A DNA stretch of 64,000 bases, from assembly GCF_019970065.1 (NCBI RefSeq), contig NZ_JAHXYH010000003.1, positions 186,001-250,000 on the forward strand. The letters run 5' to 3'. This document shows, in pieces, positions 1-9,680 of the stretch (position 1 is its first letter; each line of letters starts with the position of its first letter). The notes below the pieces were generated by a model, which was given only the letters and a program-made list of their open reading frames with translations, made no database searches and was not told the DNA's origin. The position numbers and the translations under genes are program-made. The stretch is from Chryseobacterium sp. OSA05B (lineage in GTDB: Bacteria > Bacteroidota > Bacteroidia > Flavobacteriales > Weeksellaceae).

Positions 1-2
1 GT

Positions 3-500
3 GTACGTGTAGGATGGGGATTCGGTCCTGCTCACATTTTGGATAAAATGAAAGCGCTTTTGACGCACGTTGGAGCATGGGCACCAAAACCTGAACAGGA
101 AGCTACCGCAAAATTCTACGAAAACCCTGAAAATGTAAATGTTTTCGTGGAAGATTTCAAAGGAAAACTGGAAGAGAGCTTAAAAGTTCTTCACGGTGGA
201 ATCCAGGATCTGAAAGGGAAAGGATTATCTGTGGAAAGTATCGAACCAATGGGAGCTTTATATCTTACCATCAGACTTGATTATATCGGAAAAACAAAGC
301 CGGATGGCTCTGTAATTGAAAATTCTTCTGACCTGGTTTTCTATTTAATTAATGACGCTGGTGTTGCTCTTGTACCATTCTCAGCTTTCGGAGAAGCAAA
401 ATCTGAACCTTGGTTCCGTGCTTCTGTAGGAGGTTTAGCTGTGGATGAGATCAAGGTGATGCTTCCGAAGCTTGAAAATGCTTTGAATAATCTTAAATAA
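3..500 (+). CDS. PLP-dependent class I/II aminotransferase, C-terminal part (5' truncated by window edge)
   Basis: The reading frame is open from the first bases of the window (…RVGWGFGPAHILDKM), so the start lies to the left. The visible 165 residues fit the small C-terminal domain of a class I/II (aspartate-type) aminotransferase: a G-[YW]-R/GWG-like stretch just after the expected PLP lysine, a GALYLTIRLD strand, and WFRASVGG near the end, where the arginine is the usual carboxylate-binding residue. The PLP lysine itself is not in view, so the substrate cannot be inferred. The gene ends at TAA; the next gene starts 118 bases later after a repeat-filled spacer, so it is probably the last gene of its unit. 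Confidence 0.8.
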   Translation, partial: VRVGWGFGPAHILDKMKALLTHVGAWAPKPEQEATAKFYENPENVNVFVEDFKGKLEESLKVLHGGIQDLKGKGLSVESIEPMGALYLTIRLDYIGKTKPDGSVIENSSDLVFYLINDAGVALVPFSAFGEAKSEPWFRASVGGLAVDEIKVMLPKLENALNNLK

Positions 501-505
501 TTTTT

Positions 506-590
506 AATGTAACAGTATAGCAATGTATCAATGTAACAATTCCGGTATTTAAAATATTGGTAAACTGTTAAATTGATACATTGTTACATT
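506..590. repeat. Two facing arrays of a degenerate 8-base repeat (AATGTAnC family)
   Basis: From 506 the + strand reads as successive octamers AATGTAAC, AGTATAGC, AATGTATC, AATGTAAC, AATT. From 571 to 590 the same octamers appear on the opposite strand (AATGTAAC, AATGTATC, AATT when read from the - strand). The two arrays can pair into a long imperfect hairpin. A third array of the family lies at 6662-6693. Confidence 0.75.
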
Positions 591-618
591 TAAAATAAAA
601 TATAATAGGGTAATATTA

Positions 619-1212
619 ATGAAATTCCCCAAAAAGCTCTTTCTGGAAACCAAGCTGTTGAGTTTCTCAACCTTAGGAATTATCGTTTTGGTGATTCTTA
701 GTGTATGGCTTTCGGGAAAAGGTTCTCACAGATCTTTATTTCAGAATTCAATCTTATCAACATCCATTTTAGCGAGTGCGTTTTTTCTATTTATCAGCTT
801 AGGGTTGTATTATGGTTTGAAATTAAAAGAAAATGTAGGGAATATATTCAATAAGCAAAGGCTGGATAAATATTCTGACAATGCTCCGGCAGTAGGTAGT
901 TTCGATTTTGACCCTCCTGTTGTTGGCGATAGTATAGCAGCAGCGGTACTGTCTATTGTTTTGTGGTTTTTGATTACCATTGTTTTGGTAGTTCTTTTAT
1001 ATTTTTTAGGATTTTTGTTTTCGGCAGCTGTTTTATTTCTTATAGCTATGCTGTATTGGATCTTTTTCAGAGCTTTACGTCTGGTCTTCAAAAATTCAGG
1101 AAAATGTAAGGGAAACCTGCTAAAAAGCATTGGTTTTGGAATCTTTTACTCATTTCTGTATATCTCATGGATCTACGGAATTATTTTTTTAGCAAATTAT
1201 ATAAACTCATAA
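619..1212 (+). CDS. Hypothetical integral membrane protein
   Basis: A protein of 197 residues that I do not recognise. It has four to five strongly hydrophobic segments: about residues 15-31 and 45-65, a long pair around 105-150, and 170-195. A charged loop at about 68-95 contains SFDFDPPVVGD. There is no signal-peptidase site and no recognisable catalytic motif. It sits 29 bases upstream of kdsB on the same strand, so the two are probably co-transcribed, but this gives no functional clue beyond a possible envelope role. Confidence 0.75.
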   Translation: MKFPKKLFLETKLLSFSTLGIIVLVILSVWLSGKGSHRSLFQNSILSTSILASAFFLFISLGLYYGLKLKENVGNIFNKQRLDKYSDNAPAVGSFDFDPPVVGDSIAAAVLSIVLWFLITIVLVVLLYFLGFLFSAAVLFLIAMLYWIFFRALRLVFKNSGKCKGNLLKSIGFGIFYSFLYISWIYGIIFLANYINS

Positions 1213-1241
1213 TTAATAACTCTAAATCATAACTTTTTACA

Positions 1242-1964
1242 ATGAAAATCATAGCTGTCATTCCTGCGCGTTACGAAGCAAGCCGTTTTCCGGCAAAGCT
1301 GATGCAGATGTTGGGAGATAAAACCGTTATTACAACAACGTATAAGAATGTGGTGGAAACAGGATTGTTCGATGAAGTATTTGTAGCTACGGATTCAGAA
1401 ATTATTTTTGAAGAAATCGTGAAAAACGGAGGAAAAGCCGTGATGACCGGACAGCATGAAACGGGAAGCGACCGTATTGCAGAGGCTGTACAGAACATCG
1501 ATTGTGATATTGTTATCAATGTTCAGGGCGATGAACCTTTCCTTAAATTAGAGCCTCTCAGACAGCTTATCGACGTTTTTAAAGATGATGAGAACCAGGA
1601 AATTTCTCTGGCCTCCTTAAAAATCAAACTGACGGAAAAAGAAGAAATTGAAAACCCGAATAATGTGAAAGTTATTACGGATAACAATGGATTCGCACTG
1701 TATTTCAGCCGTTCCGTGATTCCTTTTCACAGGGAAGTTTCTTACGAGGTGAGTTATTTTAAGCATATCGGAGTCTACGCTTTCAGAAAACATGCGTTGC
1801 TTCAGTTCTCCAAACTGGAAATGAAACCGCTGGAAATATCAGAAAAGATAGAATGTATCCGTTATCTTGAATATGGGATGAAAATCAAACTGATAGAAAC
1901 CAATTTCATCGGAGTAGGAATCGATACACCGGAAGATCTGGAAAAAGCACGGAAATTAATTTAA
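1242..1964 (+). CDS. kdsB: 3-deoxy-manno-octulosonate cytidylyltransferase (CMP-Kdo synthetase)
   Basis: A cytosolic enzyme that activates Kdo with CTP to CMP-Kdo for lipid A core assembly. At 240 residues it has the usual family length. The N-terminus carries the nucleotide-binding signature [15 protein letters not shown] (residues 6-20), followed by VQGDEPF around residue 93 with the metal and substrate acidic residues. The C-terminal [12 protein letters not shown] is typical of the family. Its partner kdsA is in the same window at 24061, but not in the same operon. Identification is firm. Confidence 0.97.
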   Translation: MKIIAVIPARYEASRFPAKLMQMLGDKTVITTTYKNVVETGLFDEVFVATDSEIIFEEIVKNGGKAVMTGQHETGSDRIAEAVQNIDCDIVINVQGDEPFLKLEPLRQLIDVFKDDENQEISLASLKIKLTEKEEIENPNNVKVITDNNGFALYFSRSVIPFHREVSYEVSYFKHIGVYAFRKHALLQFSKLEMKPLEISEKIECIRYLEYGMKIKLIETNFIGVGIDTPEDLEKARKLI

Positions 1965-2007
1965 AAATAGATTGGGAAAAGATTAACATTACCTGTACGC
2001 AGCGCTT

Positions 2008-2038
2008 TTGTTTTTTTGCCCAATTCCTCTTATATTTG
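2008..2038 (+). promoter_or_regulatory. Bacteroidota-type promoter for the 2059 gene
   Basis: TTG at 2008-2010, a 20-base spacer, and TATATTTG at 2031-2038 match the TTG/TAnnTTTG consensus. The predicted transcript begins about 10-15 bases before the ATG at 2059. Confidence 0.65.
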
Positions 2039-2058
2039 AATGAATATACAGGCTATGC

Positions 2059-2454
2059 ATGAGGATTTTATTTATAATAGTATTGTTTTGCTTTTCAAAT
2101 CTGAAATGTCAGAACTTGAATAATAAGAAATTTTATGCCCAAATTAATCATAGATGCCGAGCAACCACCAATGGAGCGATCGATATCTATACATTTCTTG
2201 TGCTGGAATTTAAAAATAACAAAATCTATCCATCGTCTTTAACTATACCATCAAAACAGCAAAGTGTAAAAGATCCTGTTAACTATAAATTTGAAAATAA
2301 AATAGTATATCTTGCAAAACCATTAGATTTTAAAGAAGATCTGGGATCCGTTTTCACCTTTATCAATGGAAATCTGATCCCCAAAAAGAAACAGAATGAA
2401 TCAAAATTTGTTTTCAGACCCTCTTTAGACCCTTATTTTAAAAGAAATAAATGA
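2059..2454 (+). CDS. Small exported hypothetical protein
   Basis: A protein of 131 residues with an N-terminal signal peptide (MRILFIIVLFCFSNLKCQ, with a cysteine at the probable cleavage region). I recognise no domain. The stop codon overlaps the start of the next gene (ATGA at 2451-2454), so the two are translationally coupled and preceded by a good promoter. An overlapping exported pair suggests a shared envelope role. An ATG four bases upstream, at 2055, is in another frame and gives no good protein. Confidence 0.65.
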   Translation: MRILFIIVLFCFSNLKCQNLNNKKFYAQINHRCRATTNGAIDIYTFLVLEFKNNKIYPSSLTIPSKQQSVKDPVNYKFENKIVYLAKPLDFKEDLGSVFTFINGNLIPKKKQNESKFVFRPSLDPYFKRNK

Positions 2455-3113
2455 AAAAAATAATATACTTAGTCCTTTTAACGCTTACCACTTCACTGTA
2501 TTCTCAGACTGCAAAAGAAATTATAGAAAAGAATATAGAGCTGTCCGGAGGACTGACGAATTGGAAACTCTTAAATTCAGTCCTGTTGCAAGGGAAAGTT
2601 ATCTTAGGAGTCAAAGATGAATATCCTATAAAAATTTATCAGCAACGTCCCAATCTTACGAAAACGGTGATCAGCATCAGCGGCAAGGAAACGGCCATTG
2701 AAGGTTTTGACGGATCTAAAGGATATGCAATGAATTATGCAACCAACAAACTTCAGGTATATCCCGAGTATGTGTCAGAAAGCTTTGATAATGATTTTAT
2801 CGACTGGGAAAGCAAAGGATTTGAAGCTAAATATCTTGGAAAAGAAAAAATAGGAGAAATCTACTGTCATAAAGTGGAACTGACGAAAAATGTCAATAAG
2901 AACATCTACTATTTTGATGTAAAAACGTTTATGCTTTTAAAAGAGGTTAAAAAAGACGATACATTGATATACTCGGATTATAAAAAAGTAGGAAACCTGG
3001 TCATGGCTTTCAGAATAGAATCTTCAAGCACCAAAAAAGACGGTGATTATATGATGATCCTGAACAGAATTGACATCAATAAAGTATTTCCTGCCAATAT
3101 TTTTAAGTTTTAA
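2451..3113 (+). CDS. Exported protein of the LolA/LolB-like (outer-membrane lipoprotein-sorting) type
   Basis: A protein of 220 residues with a signal peptide (residues 1-18, ending LYSQ). The rest looks like the LolA-type beta-fold found in many Bacteroidota periplasmic proteins: an early TAKEIIEKNIELSGG helix, then alternating strands with EGFDGSKGYAMN and a late DYKKVGNLVMAFRIE strand. True LolA carries lipoproteins across the periplasm; here the relation is only at fold level, so the substrate is unknown. It overlaps the upstream gene by 4 bases. Confidence 0.65.
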   Translation: MKKIIYLVLLTLTTSLYSQTAKEIIEKNIELSGGLTNWKLLNSVLLQGKVILGVKDEYPIKIYQQRPNLTKTVISISGKETAIEGFDGSKGYAMNYATNKLQVYPEYVSESFDNDFIDWESKGFEAKYLGKEKIGEIYCHKVELTKNVNKNIYYFDVKTFMLLKEVKKDDTLIYSDYKKVGNLVMAFRIESSSTKKDGDYMMILNRIDINKVFPANIFKF

Positions 3114-3198
3114 TTAAATATATTTACTTAGTGAAACGGCTGATGTTTCATTAATGATCTAATAACTCCGGCAAAAATGCCAACTAAATTGTAAAGAA

Positions 3199-3774
3199 AT
3201 GAAAAAAATTTTCTTATGGCTGCTTTCCACTGTGGCATTTTTACAGAGCTGTATCAATCAGAAAAGTGAAATTTCTCAAGCTAAAACCAACGAACTTATG
3301 GGAAAAACAATATATGACTACAAAGTTGAAAGCCTGGACGGCAGTGAAATCAACTTTGCTGATTTTAAAGGAAAAAAGATCCTTATTGTCAATACTGCAT
3401 CAGAATGCGGATTTACTCCACAGTACGCAGATCTGGAGAAAGTATATGAAGAATATAAAGACAAATTGGTCATTGTAGGATTCCCTGCCAATAATTTTGG
3501 AGGTCAGGAACCTGGCACCAATACCGAAATCGGAGTATTCTGCCAGAAAAATTACGGAGTTACATTTCCATTGGCTGCAAAAGTTTCTGTTAAAGGAGAT
3601 GATACAGCCCCGATTTTCAAATACCTGACTGAGAAAGAATTAAACGGTGTAAAAAACACAACGATTTTGTGGAACTTCACCAAGTTCCTGATCGATGAAA
3701 ACGGAAAACTGGTGGATACCTTCATCAGCACAACAAAGCCTACTGACGACGCGATTACTAAATATCTGAAGTAA
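3199..3774 (+). CDS. Lipid-anchored glutathione/thioredoxin peroxidase family protein
   Basis: It reduces peroxides in the envelope. The N-terminus is a lipoprotein signal (lipobox LQSC, Cys18). The catalytic core shows NTASECGFTPQY with peroxidatic Cys70, FGGQEPGT with Gln103, and LWNFTKFL with Trp158-Asn159, which is the full peroxidase tetrad. The position where some plant enzymes have a second cysteine is alanine (FPANNF), but Cys115 in VFCQKNYG occupies the usual resolving-cysteine site. This predicts a thioredoxin-dependent 2-Cys mechanism rather than use of glutathione. It stands alone, with a large inverted repeat behind it. Confidence 0.93.
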   Translation: MKKIFLWLLSTVAFLQSCINQKSEISQAKTNELMGKTIYDYKVESLDGSEINFADFKGKKILIVNTASECGFTPQYADLEKVYEEYKDKLVIVGFPANNFGGQEPGTNTEIGVFCQKNYGVTFPLAAKVSVKGDDTAPIFKYLTEKELNGVKNTTILWNFTKFLIDENGKLVDTFISTTKPTDDAITKYLK

Positions 3775-3796
3775 GATAAAAGCGATACAACAACGC

Positions 3797-3867
3797 TTCG
3801 ACTCTGCCAAGCATGACAAAATCTAATACCGGATTTATTTTTTACTGTCACGCTTAGCAGAGTCGAA
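3797..3867. repeat. Imperfect 21-bp inverted repeat in a convergent intergenic space
   Basis: The arms at 3797-3817 and 3847-3867 are complementary at 19 of 21 positions (core TTCGACTCTG…CAGAGTCGAA). It lies between the convergent peroxidase and lipoprotein genes. It could act as a terminator for both strands or be a dispersed palindrome. Confidence 0.7.
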
Positions 3868-3880
3868 TTGTTTATTTATT

Positions 3881-4363
3881 CTACTTCAGATGATCTTCTT
3901 TTTTGATTTTCTCATCCTGCTGTAAGATGAGATGATGTTCATCTTCCAGTTTTTTATGCTCAGCCAATATCACCAGATCTTTTTTAGTCATCTTATCATG
4001 ATCGATCATTAATTGATCTAAAGCGAGTGTACCTTCTTTATGCTTCTGTTCAAGAGCGTCATGTTGTGCTATAATTTCTGAATGGCTGGCAATGAGTGCA
4101 GCATGATTCTTCAAAATAGTCTGATGAATAGCTTCTGTTTTATTGTGTTCACTTGTTTCAGGCTCCTTTAATGCGCTGTGTGCCTTATTAAATTCCTCAT
4201 GCTGTTTTTCCATTTTGGAATGGACGTTTTCAAGTAGTTTGTGTTCAGATTCCAGCTTTTTGTGAGCGGCAGATAATTCTTTTTCCAATTCGGTATTGTT
4301 ATTCTTACAGGACAACAGGCTTAGTACTACTGCACCAGCTGCTAAAAATACATTTTTCATCAT
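3881..4363 (-). CDS. His-rich coiled-coil lipoprotein
   Basis: A protein of 160 residues from the MMKNVFL start. The longer frame adds seven residues before the signal and looks wrong. The lipobox is LLSC. The rest is almost one continuous charged helix with periodic histidines, in units such as AHKKLESEH, KLLENVHSK and LILQQDEKI spaced about 7 residues apart, so a coiled coil is expected. A CAAATATA element (TATATTTG on the - strand) at 4382-4389 is a plausible -7 box. Function is unknown; a structural periplasmic or metal-binding role is possible. Confidence 0.75.
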   Translation of the reverse strand: MMKNVFLAAGAVVLSLLSCKNNNTELEKELSAAHKKLESEHKLLENVHSKMEKQHEEFNKAHSALKEPETSEHNKTEAIHQTILKNHAALIASHSEIIAQHDALEQKHKEGTLALDQLMIDHDKMTKKDLVILAEHKKLEDEHHLILQQDEKIKKEDHLK

Positions 4364-4533
4364 TTGTTTTTTAATTTCGATCAAATATACAATATAAAAA
4401 CAGTGTATATTAATTTCGTAATAAAATGATGTATTTAATAGTATTTTGCTTATTATTTAAGATAAAATACAGATATTAAAGAAAAAAAGTTTAATTTAAT
4501 GAATGTAAAGTATTTTTTATCAATCCACAACTC

Positions 4534-5193
4534 TTAATTTTCAACTTTCTTATCCGCAAAACAAAAAATATTTCCCAGCTTAATACTGGAATAGCCATTG
4601 CTTTTTATTTTGGAAGAATTGATCATCGCTTTGGCCAAAATATCGGTAGGCAGAGGTTTTTGACTTTCCAGAAGTCCAAGTTTATTCGCAAATTTGATGA
4701 TTCTGCTGCCCAGAACTTCTCCGGTTCTTCCGGAATCTTTTCTTTCCAGCATTCCCGGTTTAAAAATAGTAATCTTTGTGAAATGCAGCTGTTTAACCGC
4801 TTCCTCAAGTTCTCCTTTCATTTTGGAATAGAAGATCTTAGAAGTTGGATTAGCTCCGTAGGCTGAAACCAGTACATAATCTTCCACATCATTTTCTCTG
4901 GCTGCTTTCGCAAATTCGTATTGGTAACCGAAATCCACTTTCCTTTGGGCTTCCTTGCTACCGGCATCTTTCAGGGTGGTTCCCAGGCATGAGAATACCA
5001 CGTCACCTTTTACTTTATCTTTCCATTCTTCAGGATGTTCAAAGTTGACGATATGCACTTTAAGTTTGTCGTTCTGAACATCTACAGGTTTTCTCACAAA
5101 AATATCGACTTCCTCAAATTCCTTATCGTTAAGCAGTTGCTTCACCAGATCTTTTCCTGTAGCGCCCGTAGCACCAATTACCAAAGCTTTCAT
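4534..5193 (-). CDS. NAD(P)-binding atypical SDR / NAD(P)H-binding oxidoreductase
   Basis: A protein of 219 residues starting at MKALVIGATGATGKDL, a Rossmann GxxGxxG motif at the very N-terminus. The 22 residues further upstream in the frame do not fit. Later features of the atypical short-chain dehydrogenases are VVFSCLGTTLKDAGSKEAQ and DYVLVSAYGA, with a YSKMKGELE block giving the Tyr-x3-Lys pair. Members of this family act as nucleotide-sugar or quinone oxidoreductases or as chaperone-like sensors, so the substrate is open. It is transcribed convergently with the lipoprotein's neighbourhood and alone. Confidence 0.8.
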   Translation of the reverse strand: MKALVIGATGATGKDLVKQLLNDKEFEEVDIFVRKPVDVQNDKLKVHIVNFEHPEEWKDKVKGDVVFSCLGTTLKDAGSKEAQRKVDFGYQYEFAKAARENDVEDYVLVSAYGANPTSKIFYSKMKGELEEAVKQLHFTKITIFKPGMLERKDSGRTGEVLGSRIIKFANKLGLLESQKPLPTDILAKAMINSSKIKSNGYSSIKLGNIFCFADKKVEN

Positions 5194-5359
5194 AATAGTT
5201 GTGATTTGTATGGATAGTATTTTCTTTCTTAAATTTACTAAATTTGAAATTAATATCAACGATCATTAATCACTTATCATATATATATAACAAAAGATGC
5301 TCAGTATAGCTATATTCCGATAAATTACTCATTACTAATTATTCATTACTTATAAAAAT

Positions 5360-5709
5360 ATGGATGCCAACGAAATTCTAGACTATTGTCTTGCCAAAAA
5401 AGGAGTTACAGAAACTTTTCCTTTTGATAATGAAACCCTTGTCATGAAAGTAGGGACAAAAATGTTTTTACTGATGGGGTTGGAGAGACAGCCATTAGAA
5501 ATTAATGTAAAGACCGATCCCGAATGGAGTGCAGAACTTCGCGAACAACATCCACAGATCACCGGCGCATTTCATATGAACAAAACCCATTGGAACTCAG
5601 TATTGTTGGATGGTTTAAAAAGAGATTTGATCTTTACAATGATCGATCAGTCCTATGAATTGGTTTTTAATTCATTAACGAAAAAAGCGAAAGAAGAAAT
5701 TGTAAATTC

Positions 5710-5713
<4 letters not shown>
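5360..5713 (+). CDS. MmcQ/YjbR family protein
   Basis: A protein of 117 residues matching the small MmcQ/YjbR family (CyaY-like fold, proposed DNA-binding): LDYCLAKKGVTETFPFD at the N-terminus, KMFLLMGLERQPLEIN in the middle and HWNSVLLDG before the C-terminal helix. Molecular function is not established for the family. Its stop codon overlaps the stop codon of the convergent ribF gene, with both ends inside 5710-5713. Confidence 0.85.
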
Positions 5714-8341
<2,628 letters not shown>

Positions 8342-8424
8342 CTAGATAAACAGAATAAAGAAAAAAGAGTAAAGACACTGTCTAATTCTTTTTTCTTTTC
8401 TCTTTTCTCTTTAATCTAAGAAAT

Positions 8425-8706
8425 ATGAATATAAAAATTTTAACACCAGAGTACGTAGTTTTTGAAGGAGAAGTAGAATCAGTATTATTGCCTGGAAAGA
8501 ATGGTGAATTTCACATCATGACCAACCACGCAGGAATCGTTTCTTCTTTGATCGGGGGGAAGGTGAAACTTTTTACCAATTCTGTTGGAGAAGCTTATGC
8601 TAAAAACCTTACTAAGGAAAATGATAAAGAGTCAGTTTTCTCATATCCTATCAAAAGCGGTGTTGTAGAATTTAATCATAATAAAGGAATCATCCTTTGT
8701 GAATAA
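8425..8706 (+). CDS. atpC: F1Fo ATP synthase subunit epsilon
   Basis: A protein of 93 residues comprising only the N-terminal beta-sandwich domain (LTPEYVVFEGEVESVLLPG … GEFHIMTNHAGIVSSL). The C-terminal helical hairpin that inhibits ATP hydrolysis in longer epsilon subunits is missing, as is usual in Bacteroidota. It follows atpD by 83 bases and is followed by a strong terminator. Confidence 0.96.
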   Translation: MNIKILTPEYVVFEGEVESVLLPGKNGEFHIMTNHAGIVSSLIGGKVKLFTNSVGEAYAKNLTKENDKESVFSYPIKSGVVEFNHNKGIILCE

Positions 8707-8735
8707 TTAAATGAAAAGCTAAATATATTTTCAAG

Positions 8736-8766
8736 AAAGTGTAACTTTGGTTACACTTTTTTTATG
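8736..8766 (+). terminator. Intrinsic terminator of atpDC
   Basis: A perfect 10-bp stem (AAAGTGTAAC / GTTACACTTT), a TTTG loop and a run of T residues. Confidence 0.85.
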
Positions 8767-8783
8767 TGTAAAAGTCTGATTTT

Positions 8784-9605
8784 ATGAAGAAAAGTACAAT
8801 CATATTCTTTACCATTCTGGGAATCTTAACCAACGCCCAGAATTTCAAAACAAAGAGAGGAATTGTAAGCCTAGATGGAATTCATGTCGCTAAGATCGCC
8901 AATAAGTCTAATACTTATACTTTTATGGATCTCAATGAAACGCCGATGTATACCATCGAGTTTGTGGATAAAAGTGTAGTGGATTCTGTAAGAGATAGTT
9001 ACATCAAGTTAAATCGGGTTTATAACAGGGATAAAGTCATAGAGATGGACTATATTTCTCCGTCTGCATTTTCGGGGGAAGAAAAATCAGCTGTGTATAC
9101 TTCGATAAAAGGTTTAAAAATCATCGATAACAAAGGGATTAACATCAAGAATTTAGACGAAATTTTTAAAAATGTTCCCAAAAGAAAACTGGATTCCAAG
9201 ACAAAAGACGCTTATACCACCAGAAGTAAAATCGATAAAATGAATATCGAGGTGAATAAAGTAGGAGAGATCCTGTCTAATGGTGTTCCAGTAGGATATT
9301 TTACAAACCTTCCCGTAAGTTTCGGCTCAGAAGATACGATTATGGATAAGACATTTATAGATATCGAGGTTTATGATGCTAAAAGTAAATACATCGGAAA
9401 ATATATTACCACGACCAAACAGATTAAAACCGCCAACGGAAAAATTTTTACGATTTACAGGGAAATGTCGGGCAGAGCTGCCTTATTAAAATTTCCAACC
9501 TATAAAGCTATTGCAGAACGAATGGCGATGATGGACCCGAATTTTATTAAAGTTCAGGAAAAAGTTACGGTCGGTCCAGTTCAGAAAGAAAGCGCTGAGA
9601 AATAA
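8784..9605 (+). CDS. Exported hypothetical protein
   Basis: A protein of 273 residues with a signal peptide (MKKSTIIFFTILGILTNAQ). The body is beta-rich with no motif I can name; TFIDIEVYDAKSKYIGKYI and YTSIKGLKIIDNKG are typical strands. There are no transmembrane segments after the signal. It lies between the atpDC terminator and a bidirectional terminator, so it is monocistronic. Confidence 0.75.
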   Translation: MKKSTIIFFTILGILTNAQNFKTKRGIVSLDGIHVAKIANKSNTYTFMDLNETPMYTIEFVDKSVVDSVRDSYIKLNRVYNRDKVIEMDYISPSAFSGEEKSAVYTSIKGLKIIDNKGINIKNLDEIFKNVPKRKLDSKTKDAYTTRSKIDKMNIEVNKVGEILSNGVPVGYFTNLPVSFGSEDTIMDKTFIDIEVYDAKSKYIGKYITTTKQIKTANGKIFTIYREMSGRAALLKFPTYKAIAERMAMMDPNFIKVQEKVTVGPVQKESAEK

Positions 9606-9636
9606 AAAATAGATTGGATTTTAGTCAAAAATCATA

Positions 9637-9666
9637 AAATCCCGGAAAATAAATTTTCCGGGATTT
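9637..9666. terminator. Bidirectional terminator
   Basis: A perfect 14-bp inverted repeat (AAATCCCGGAAAAT with its complement) and a 2-base loop, A-rich on one side and T-rich on the other. It is placed exactly between two convergent genes. Confidence 0.88.
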
Positions 9667-9680
9667 ATTTTGTTCAAAAA

